A stretch of 64,000 nt of DNA from assembly GCA_003971905.1 (NCBI GenBank), contig RSEE01000039.1, positions 248,001-312,000 of the forward strand, read 5' to 3'. Source of the stretch: Moniliella sp. 'wahieum'. Lineage: Eukaryota > Basidiomycota > Moniliellomycetes > Moniliellales > Moniliellaceae. The notes beneath the pieces are model-generated. The model saw only the letters and a program-made list of their open reading frames with translations. It did not search any database and was not told the DNA's origin. Every line of letters begins with the position of its first letter. The first letter of the stretch is position 1. Below, piece after piece: positions 34,101 through 43,097 of the stretch. The translations under genes were made by a program, and so were the position numbers.

Positions 34101-34739
34101 GCGTGGCAGCCCGTTCAGGCCACCTAACGGCAAAATCAGGGTGAACACCATCTTCCTGCACCGGAACGGAAGCAGCATGTCGAGATGATGGAAAGGCGTG
34201 AGCGCCTCCGTGGTGCATGCTTTGTTGTCTTGATCATCAGGCCGCGCACGTGGCAATCGACTGTGAAAGGGGGTAGAGGGGATGCGAGGAGGCATTGGTT
34301 CGAAGTGAAGGCGGTCTTCCGCGAAAGCAGCGGTAGGGCTAAAGCTGCTGTCAGTCGCGTTTCTCTGGACGGTGGTCATTCGCCTTGGAACGGTGCTTGG
34401 CGTTGCTCGTGAGAGGGGGAAGACAGGACCAGAAGGGTGTGGGGGCGATGGCGGGGCGACGGCAGGACGCAAGCGACCCAGCAAGCCTCGGATCCAGGCC
34501 AGCTCATCAAAGCGGCCATAGGCGTCCGCACCCATTCGAGACAACGCAAGGGACGCCATGGGGGAGGGGCCCCTGGGGGTGGAGGCAGATCCACCGGGCG
34601 CGGCAAGGGCAGACGATGACGGCGGCGGTGGCGGCGGTTTGGCGGGCGTTGTGGGTGCGGTTGCGGGGCGGGGGCGCTTGTTGGTGCTGGTGGGCGGCTG
34701 GGGCGAGCGGGAGCGACGACGGCCAGCGTGTGGTCGCAT
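31170..34739 (-). CDS. unidentified protein with tandem acidic repeats of about 85 residues
   Basis: Not recognised. A Pro-rich, Arg/Ser-containing N-terminus (ATG at 34739, MRPHAGRRRSRSPQ; the start is tentative) includes SRMGADAYGRFDELAWIRGLL. The centre (about 33900-32200) is at least four clear and two or more decayed copies of a repeat containing, in order, GSDLLGREE, ASSD, a variable Asn/Gln part, HPPLEQPPDE and SDELGGEQLTN. The C-terminal part, after a probable intron (about 31850-31918, GTACGT), holds YHVVQINTAHAGPEAFLL, CTLYAPALQAEGVTDAG, LLARLVDPSIIHEVYVLP and a basic end with AKRQNRRNRPHL. No membrane segment, coiled coil or enzyme motif is evident. The reading frame changes between repeats, but protein motifs stay conserved while bases drift, which argues that it is (or recently was) coding. 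Confidence 0.5.
32102..32165. repeat. two tandem copies of a 33-36 bp unit
   Basis: GCTCAGTAGTGCTGGGATTT and the adjoining TGCTCGTTCT occur twice back to back, nearly identical, within the repeat-protein locus. Confidence 0.8.
32740..33610 (-). repeat. coding tandem repeat, units of about 242-270 bp
   Basis: The marker word GTAGATCTGA (or one-base variants) recurs at 33531, 33289, 33019 and 32751, each followed on the plus strand by a degenerate GTTAATTGCWCCCCTCCCAG block. Spacings are 242, 270 and 268 bp. Confidence 0.85.
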
Positions 34740-36227
34740 CCCGGGCCGCGGGGGAGGGGGTGGAGGTGGAGGCGGAGGTGGGGGCGGTGCAGAGGGGCGG
34801 GTGGCTGATAAATGCGTCGTGCGCTTGTCCTTCGACCGTCTCCACCCACCCACCCGTCCGAAATAAGAAACGCCCCTTCGGCCCATCGCTTGTCCCAGCC
34901 ACAGCCCCCACATCACATCCGCATCCCTTCCACACTCACGCCGTGCGCGTGATGTGCCTAACACCACCCCATCACATGGCCACGCGTCTCTTGCCAGTGT
35001 GAAGAATCATGCATCATGGGCATGGGATCATCGATCAACATTCAATGCGATCCCATGCATTGCACCGATGGCCCACCCCCTTGCTATTACCGCAATGCGG
35101 GAGAGGCACACTCATGTTGGTATTACTCTTCTCATCCAACATCGATGCATCTCCCATTGGGCGCTTCTACCCCCAACGGGGGGCGCATAGATCGGCATCT
35201 ACCACTCCACCGCCTCGTCTGCCATCTTCCAAGCCTGGGCCTAGCAGGACATGGTGCACCACCAGGCCTATCACGGCCTCTCACCAGTTGATGCTAAAAT
35301 AGCTTTAGCATACCACACTCTCCCCGAAAAACATCTCCCTTTTTCGGCCCCTCCATTTTCTTTATCTAATTATCGAGCACCGAATCATGTCGTCCAGTGT
35401 ATCGGCAAGGAAAGAATCTTGGGGGCAGCGTTATCCGGGTGCCTCCATGTCTTCATCATCCCCAGTAGGCGGGAGGGCCGAAGGCCAGAGGAGCCAGCCT
35501 GTGAAGGGAAAAGCGCTTTTCTTTTATATACACGTACCAAGTTTGTTGGTCATCAATCATTCCATAACAGAAAGAACGATGTGTGGAACGCTGGGAGAAG
35601 GAGTTGCTTCTCTTCCCCACTCTGTTTTCGAGCAAAAGCCGAATGCGAAGACAAGAACGTCGAGTTTATATTAGTACCGGACGGAACCACTCGAGAACCA
35701 TTCTCTCCCTTGCGGAGGAGGGTTTGGCACAGAGCATCAAAAGTGAACAAACACAGTAAACTGATTTTGTTCGAAGGTGTATAAGCTGCTTCGGCTGCTG
35801 GAACGGATATGCCTTCAAGACAGCGGGCAAGATGCTTGGGAAATGGATGGAATTGACTACTGAGTCTCAATGGAGATAGTTTTTCACCGTTCGGATGCCT
35901 ACCACGTTCATTCATCCGTATCCACACCCGCTTCCTCGGGTATGGGAACGGATGGCGAGCACCACAGAGGGTGTTAGAGGATGCGTGAGCTTCCATCACG
36001 GGTCATCAACTTCATCGGCCACGCCATGCACTGTTGGTAAGAGGAAGCCATCTCGACTTTCTGCCCATGTGCGTGCGCAGCATTAGTTGCGCTCGCGCCT
36101 CCTTCCCTCTCTCCTTTCAATTCTCCCTGTTGCTCTCAAGATTGGATAGCTAGCTAAGGAGCTTACAAGAAGCCATCTCTGACTGTTCCCTTCTCTCTCG
36201 TGCACAGTTTATTTTGTTGCATAAGTC

Positions 36228-36340
36228 CTTGGCTCATTGGAAGCTCGTAGCTATTCCGGATTCAACGGACGACAATATCTTAGTCTTTAACCCATTGGAA
36301 GCTCGTAGCTACCCTGGCGTTCGCATTAGCGGACGACAGC
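36228..36340 (+). repeat. direct repeat around CATTGGAAGCTCGTAGCTA
   Basis: CATTGGAAGCTCGTAGCTA occurs near 36236 and 36293, each followed within about 25 bp by a CGGACGACA word. The two copies are about 57-60 bp apart. Confidence 0.75.
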
Positions 36341-36697
36341 TTTCCGAGCGCTCTCCGTTGACCGACTCCTCGTCCTCACCCATCGATCGCTCCGCACGTA
36401 CCCTCGTGCTCTGCCAGAGGGACCTGATCTTCTGGCGATCCACCTGGTTCCTTAAACGGGGTTTTGACGATAAAACAAGCAACACGCGCCGGATGAACGG
36501 GTCGGTTTAGGCGCAGTGTTTCTTTGTCCCACAGCCCCTAAGCTCTGTCAATGAGATGATGACAGTGTATACAGGCCCGTGTAGAAGAAGAAAGCGGTGG
36601 CAGCACAGCGAAACGGTGGAATGATGCTCCGCTCCAGACTGAGAGGCTGGCGGTGAGCTGTGGAGTTCGCTTCCGCGGCGGGCCGGCCAGAAAGCTG

Positions 36698-36765
36698 TGG
36701 TGACGCTGTGGTGACTCCACGGTGACGTTGTGGTGACGCTCTCTGGTGACACTGGTGACCGACTA
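36698..36765. repeat. GGTGAC microrepeat cluster
   Basis: Six GGTGAC words in about 65 bp, spaced irregularly (GTGGTGACGCTGTGGTGACT and similar). Confidence 0.7.
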
Positions 36766-38008
36766 TATGGGAATGCCAAAAACCCCACACGATTGTATGG
36801 AGTGGCTCACGGCATGACACTCATGGTCACTCGATGCATCATATGGCCCGTTTACTTCTAATTACCCCACTGCCGCTCGGAGAGGACCCTGGGCGCAGGG
36901 ACCTAACATGTAACAGAGGACATAGGTCCTAGCGGCTGCGCCAGCCGGCACCAGCCGTCGAAGCTTGAAGCTGAAGCTCCTCCATGTCACATTGACACAT
37001 GGCATGTCCGCATTCTCACCGTTCATATTCACCCACTGGCCATGTCATCGAGGACGGTCAGCGTCAGCGTCGCAACAGCGCCTCTGCCGTTGATCGATGA
37101 CCGCATGACCGGCCTGGCCGGCTGACCTGAGCCTGACGGTGCGACTGTTCGGCGCAGACGGTGACGCTGACGCGCTGACACTGGATAGGGGGTGCGCGCG
37201 CTGCGCAGCAAGGGAGTGATTAGTAGTGGCCGATGAAGAGGTGGCCACCCGACAGAGAGGATGACGCACACAACACTACTTCCAAAGTGTAGCCGATGGA
37301 TGTTGCGCGGACGCATTGATATATTACGCCAAGAAAAACAGGTGTGATTCGATGACCGCATTGCCTCTCTTTGGCATTGCCTTCCAGGCCATCAGATGCG
37401 ACCTAATAGAGGGGGCTCACGCGCTCACGGCAGAAGGGGAGCTGCTGCTGAGCTGCGTGCTGGCTGAGCACTGGCTGAGCGCTGATGCTGGCTGTGGCTG
37501 CACCTACAATCGCGACTAATTTATGATTGACTAGTGATCCATGCGATTCAAGCTAGGCTCACCGCGCTGAGCTCTGTTGAAGGTTGAGCTTGAGCTGAGC
37601 ACACTACGGGGCAGAGCCTCTGCCTGTCCTCCCAGACCCGCCCTCGGGCAGCATATGGTCACCGTCAAGTGTCACACACGCGGCCGTGGCCCTCTTCCGT
37701 AGCAGACAGGCGATCGTGGTGCCGTGTTCTACTGCTGCCCACCCGGCAGGCATCGTCGTATTGCACAACGGTGGTGCGTCAGCTCTGTCTCACCGTTTCT
37801 CCGCCTTTGCCCGCCTGCCGCCCCAAGCCGTCTGCTGAGCACAGCGCTATGCGCACGCCGTCTCCAGCAGCCGTAGTAGTCCTCAGCCGCTCAGCACAGG
37901 GGGGCTTTGCTTGGTGCGACGACCACAGTACGCTACGCCTGCAGCAACAGCACTGCTACCGCGGTGCACCCGCCCCCTCCACCTTCCCACCATCGCCCCT
38001 TCGGCTTC

Positions 38009-39855
38009 ATGCGCCTCCTTTCCCTGCTGGCCCTGCTGGCCGCATGCGTCTCTGTCCACCCTGGCCTTGCCCGGCCCATCGCGGCCCCTCAGCAGCGTGG
38101 GGCGGCAACACCACGCATGCTGCAGGCGCCTGCCGCCTTGGCCCCCCGTTGGAAGCGCTCCCAAACGCTCGTGCCCGACGATGAACCTCTCACCTTCACC
38201 ATCTCTCTCCACGGCGCCAACTTTAGCCAACTCGCTGCCCACATGGAAGAGATTGCAAGCCAGGGCCAAGGCCGCTGGCTGTCTTCTGCCCAGCTCGCCC
38301 ACTTCGCCGCCCCTGAGCCCGCCCATGTCGCCCACCTTTCTGCCGCACTCGCCCAAAGTGGCATTCCAGCTTCGGATCTAGTCTGGAGCCCCCACCAAGA
38401 CAGGGTTACGATCAAGACGGACGTTGAGCATACTCAGCGCTTGTTTCCAGGGCCCAGCCCTTCCACCAGTATACCGCGACCGCCAACGGGGAGAGCGGCA
38501 GGGCAACTACCCGGTACACTCGTACTACGTCCCTCGCCATTCCCAGCGACATGGACTACGTCCAGCACGTTGACGGTCTTACCAACTTTCCCTCCTGGAC
38601 ACGACCGGCCTTGACTACAGTGCCCCCCGACTCTTCTCAGGTTTCAGCCAAGCAAGCTCAGCACTCTGTCGTTTTGCCCGCACGAAAACCTACAACGGGA
38701 TGTGGAAGCAATGGGACGGCAATCGAAGCTGGGTGCATTCAACAATTGTATGGGTCAGCCTCTTAACCTCCAAGGGTGGTTCGGGCTGGATGTGCTCATT
38801 ATGGGCTACACTGGATCCAACATTAATTTGGACGACGTGCAGGATACATGACTAAGTACTCGTCCTTTGTGCCCTCTGGCACAACCGCCATGCACCTTAT
38901 TGACGGCGTGAGCGGGACAACACTGCAAGCCAGCCCAGCTTGGAAGGTTCGTTGGACACTCAGATGGTGGTTGCCGCGCAAGGGTATCCCTTGAACACAC
39001 TACTCTACTATTCCGAGTCTGGTTCCACTTTTTCCCAATCGCTCAACTATTCTTGGACACACCCAGTCTTGACCCAGGTGTGATTAGCATCTCTTTTGCC
39101 GCGCCTGAATCCGCCTTTTCACCGTCCGAGCAACCTACCTATGCAATACGATCCAAAGCTGACCGCCCAAGGCACGACCGTCGTGTAGTCGCCCTTCTAA
39201 TGCTTCCTTCCCCGTTTCTTCTTGGCACTCAGCTTACCAGGATGATCGTCATTGGTTTGGCTTTCCGGTTTGCCGCCGGTGATGGCGGTGTGGATTCGGT
39301 CAGTGGCAATTCGACGTGCCCATCGGCGAGTTTTGCCTACATACCCCTCTATGCCCGTATGTGCTTTCGGTCGGAGCCACCGTCGACGCTGAAGAGGAGT
39401 GGGCGGCAAGCTGGTCATGAAGCGGGTACAGCAACTTGTTCTCCTCTCCTTCCTACCAAACGTCTGCCTTGCAGAACTACAAGATTCTCTTCCCACTGCC
39501 ACCCAAAGCCAACCAGACCGGCCGCGGTTACCCGACGTCAGCGCAATCGGCAACACCATCACCGTCATCCAAGGCGGCACCCTGTCACCGCGTTTGGCAC
39601 CTCAGCCAGTGCACCATCTGGGCTGGCCTCATCTCGCTCATCAACGATGCGCGTCATGCGGCAGGCTTGGGTCGGGTGGGTTACATTCACCCCACTCTGT
39701 ATGCCAACTCGAGCGTGCTGTACGATGTGCGGGCCGGACAAAATTACGGCTGTGGTGGGGTAGGCTTTGCTGCGTCGGAGGGTTGGGATGCAGTGAGCGG
39801 GTTAGGCACCCCGACCAACCTGACCGGTCTGATGGAGGTATTTGGAGTCCATTGA
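38009..39855 (+). CDS. secreted sedolisin-type tripeptidyl peptidase (family S53), heavily disrupted
   Basis: S53 proteases are secreted acid serine peptidases with a Glu-Asp-Ser triad. ATG 38009 starts MRLLSLLALLAACVSVHPG, a signal peptide, followed by a prodomain (LTFTISLHGANFSQLAAHM, ASDLVWSPHQDRVTIKTDVE) and YVQHVDGLTNFP. The catalytic part shows MHLIDGVSG, the Glu/Asp region GSLDTQMVVAAQGYPLNTLL, YYSESGSTFSQSLNYSW, FSSPSYQTSALQNY and the serine motif FGTSASAP (Ser codon 39602-39604), then WAGLISLINDARHAAGL, IHPTLYANSSVLYDV and GWDAVSGLGTPTNLTG. The end is typical. At least eight frame changes are needed, clearly more than in neighbouring genes, so it may be a decaying gene and not only a victim of sequencing error. 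Confidence 0.82.
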
Positions 39856-41002
39856 TCCCTGGTCCCTCACTTTCCGATCACGGACTGCGGTGGACTCACT
39901 TTTTCCCCTTTGCCTCTTTTCTTGTGGATCATGCGATTCATCTTGGACTTTTTCGCCTTCTCTTCTCCACTCACTTTTCCTCCGTATTTTTGGTTTCTGT
40001 AACGGGTTGAGCTCCGCATCGAACACTACCCCGTTTCCCCATTACCATCTCCACATCCTCTTTCCGGCTTCTTCCACTTTTCCTCTCTCATCCACCCTCA
40101 CCCCTTTCTCTCTCTCCACTCATCTCCAATCTTCTGCATCGTACAACGGACATCGATTCGCCATGCCACTCCACTGGGAAAGCAACGTCTATGCTACTGC
40201 GTCTCGCTATACCAGTTGCGTCCACATGCCTTCTTCGTCCCCCCTCTCCCCACGCCCCCCCGCATATCAATTCCTCTTCTTTTTCTTATCTTTTTTTCTC
40301 TCTTCTTTCCCCCATCATGCACATACATCCTATGCCCTCCCCCGTCTGCATATGGGTTGCATGCGAAGCGCATTCTCGCGAGCAGCCAGGCGCGAAGGCA
40401 AAGAAAAGAGAGAGGACAGCCCACAGCATAACCGACCCCCAGAGCAGAAGCTGTTTGTGAAGAGTGAAGATGGAAGCTACTTTGACTAGAACTAGAGTGG
40501 CGCTAGTGACGCGAGCGACGGGCACGGGTGATGCATGATGGTGTGGTGGCGAAGCGACAGGGTGCAGGGAATACAATCGACGTTCTATGCTCTGTTTCGG
40601 TACTTGTCCTTGGTGACCGGTGACCGGTGACGTGAACGTGAACGCGTGAACGTTGAACCAAGTACGTTCAATATTCAACGTTCAAAGTACGTACGTCCAA
40701 TGTTCAACTAGTTCAACGAGCGTCCTGCGCCTGATGCGCGGCAGGAGGGCAGTGTAGGCAACCTGTTCGCAGCTCGCTACGCTCGCGCCGCTCGGCCGAT
40801 TGTGCGGCGTAGCGCAGATGCTGATATAGCAGGAAAAGAGATGCCCCCAGTGCCCTGTGACACGATTGCCCCGTCCGCATCACCACCACCTGCGCCTCCT
40901 GCGCCGCTGCGCATCCTGCCCACCCCCGCAGCACCATCCGCCTCTCCCGCCGCCTGGCCACCTGGCACGTCCCGCTTCCAACCACGCCCCGTTGCCAGCT
41001 AG
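39856..41002. other. intergenic, repeats only
   Basis: 1.15 kb with pyrimidine-rich sequence (40030-40330) and a palindromic repeat cluster at 40610-40720. No gene recognised. Confidence 0.45.
40608..40722. repeat. GTGACCGGT and GAACGT palindromic repeat cluster
   Basis: TGACCGGTGACCGGTGACG is followed by GTGAACGTGAACGCGTGAAC and several GTTCAACG/ACGTAC words, the same vocabulary as the clusters at 9.4 and 18-20 kb. Confidence 0.8.
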
Positions 41003-42791
41003 ATGGACAGCCCCGTCGTCGGCATGGCGCAGCCTCTGTTTGCGTCGGCGTTGGTGAGCGAGCCGGACGAGGCGGAGCTGCTGCCCACACGCGACAGCCT
41101 CGACGGTCGCACCACCCCCACCTGCTACCGCCCCACCTCCCGTCTCCCCCGTGGCCCCTCCTATTCCACCTGCCAGGGCCCCGTCCCCAACGTCCTGCAC
41201 CGCCGCACTCAAAGTATCCAAATGGCGAGAAGCGCGCCGCCCCGCTCCTCTTCTACCACCACCGCTCTCGACACCATCGCTCCTCCTCCTTCCCCTATCC
41301 CTCCTCCTTCTTCTTCCCCCGCTCCTTCCCTTAACTCGCACTCCCGCCCGTTCCCCGACGGCACTCCTCTGGCCCCTGCCGAGGAATACTTTTCACCTCC
41401 CCCCGAGCCACCCTTTGTCCCCATACAACAGTCCCAGACTTACAGTAGGAAGTTTTACCCTCCCACGTCAAGTCCGCCCACCTCGCCGATCCTCTGAGGC
41501 CGTCTGCTGGGTACCCCCCTCCTGAGAGGACATGCGGGCCACCATGCTCAGCCCACGGCTCCGCTCGGCCATTTGTTCGCTGTTCTCCTCTTGGCCCTGC
41601 GCTCCCTCTTCTGGGTCCTTTTCCATCCGTGCGCGGCTGTAAGACTGGCGGGACGGGGTGTGCATCGCACCTTTGATACTGCCGATCACGCATTCGTGAT
41701 CCGTCTACCGGCGAACGCATTTGGCGCCCGCCCTGGCTCTACGCCTACATACCCTTTTTCATATGGCTCCTCATCTCACTGACTTCCACCGCCTTCCTGT
41801 TCACCCATCGCTCTCTTGTGTTTTCCACACTCGATCGACTGGCTCAGACCCTGGTCCATGGGGCTGGTTCGGGTACGCAACCATGGCCGGCTTGATTTTT
41901 CTTACTACCATCCCCCCCGTTCCTCTCTATTCGACCCTGGTCGTCCTCAGCGGCTACACCTTTGGCTTGTGGCCCGGCTTTGTCACAGCTTATGTCGGTG
42001 CGCTCGTGGGCAGCATCGCTGTCTTTCTTGCTTCTCGTACCTTACTCCAGGGGCCGATGCAGCGTCTCCTGTCCAAATCCCAAGGTTTGCAAAAGATTGT
42101 TCGAGCGATTGAAAACAACCGCGCTTGCTGTTTCTCATCCGCTTGCCCCTTATCCCTTTAATTTGCTCAACACGGTTCTGGCCGCCGGCCCACCTTGACA
42201 TTGAGGACGTACACCCTCTGCACAGCGCTGGCCCTCCCCAAGCTGTTGATTCATGTGGGTGTGGGTGCTATGACCAAGACTTTTGCCGCGCCGGCAGCGC
42301 CGGCGGATGACGCTGCACCAGTTGTGCGCACCACCCTGTGGGCCAAGGAGGTCATGGGCATCGGCGGTCTGTTTCTCTGCGTTGGTATCTTCTTCTACCT
42401 TCTCTCGGTCGCACGGCAGGCGGTGGACGAGCTGGAGCAAGAGGAGGAGTTCCACCCGCTTCACTCGCCCTTGTCTCCCGTTTGGTCCGACACCGACTTG
42501 CCCGCTCCTTCTGCCTCCGCTTCAGGTTCGAGTTTGCTTTTGGCCTCAGCTCCCTCCTCTCCTCCCCCGCCTTTTCTCGCGTCATCGTCTTTGCCATGGG
42601 CTCAAGAGAAGTACCTCCCCCTCCCCCGGAACGAGAACCGGCCTCAGCACCGGGCGAGACACTACGTGGCCTCCCGCCGTGCCATCTCCGGGCCCCTTCC
42701 TCCCCTGGTGCATCCCTCTCTCTCCCCATATCCCTGGGGCGGGGAAGGAGGACGCCGTCGCGGCTTAGCCCGCACGCTTAGGACATTTTGA
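41003..42791 (+). CDS. TVP38: Tvp38/TMEM64 (VTT domain) Golgi membrane protein
   Basis: Family members are multi-pass membrane proteins of Golgi or endosomal membranes with the VTT/DedA fold. ATG 41003 (MDSPVVGMAQPLFASAL) opens a long Pro/Ser-rich cytosolic N-terminus. Membrane segments follow: YIPFFIWLLISLTSTAFLF, MAGLIFLTTIPP, then the VTT core VPLYSTLVVLSGYTFGLWPG FVTAYVGALVGSIAVFL, the signature PLAPYPFNLLNTVLAA, and TLRTYTLCTALALPKLLIHV. A last TM, GIGGLFLCVGIFFYLLSVA, precedes an acidic and Pro/Ser-rich tail. The frame changes several times, notably near 41500, 41720-41870 and 42110-42200. Reverse-strand long frames are shadows. Confidence 0.85.
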
Positions 42792-43097
42792 TGGACATTC
42801 GTTTCCCTGTTACTGTTACTGCTACGTTACCGATGCGTACTCTTGCTCTTGCTCTCGTTGCAGCCTTGCCGGTCCCTGGGTTGGTTGGTGTTCTGCGTAG
42901 CGAAACTGATCGACTCGCATAGCAACTCGTCACTCTCTCCGCCCCGCAGCTCCGCCAGCCAAGGACACGGCACGTGCGGGCTGACATAAGCAGCGCCCGC
43001 TTCCGGCCGCGGCGGCTGCTCCACTTGCTTGGCTGCTCCCCAACACGCCAGGCGCCGCCCGCTGGTTGGCCTGCCCGCCGTCTGCCCCGTCGCGCCC
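42792..43097. other. short intergenic, nothing seen
   Basis: 306 bp separating two same-strand genes; holds the Uso1 promoter and the Tvp38 3' flank. A TGTTACTGTTACTG run lies near 42810. Confidence 0.35.

Larger units (their letters stand above)
34740..38008. other. 3.3-kb intergenic region, no gene recognised
   Basis: Only unconvincing frames. Contains GC/CCGCC-rich sequence at the left edge, a direct repeat at 36228-36340, a GGTGAC cluster at 36698-36765, GAAGCTTGAAGCTGAAGC near 36960, and GCTGA-rich runs at 37440-37600 (CTGAGC...GCTGAGCGCTGA). No RNA gene found. Confidence 0.45.

Noticed and set aside
36288-36312. Resemblance of GGAAGCTCGTAGCT to a conserved 18S rRNA segment
   Set aside because: The similarity ends after about 12 bases and the flanks do not match rRNA; a chance match within a small direct repeat.
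39842-40489. Plus-strand frame of about 215 residues after the sedolisin gene
   Set aside because: Phe/Ser/Pro/Leu-rich translation of a pyrimidine-rich stretch; composition is that of low-complexity DNA.
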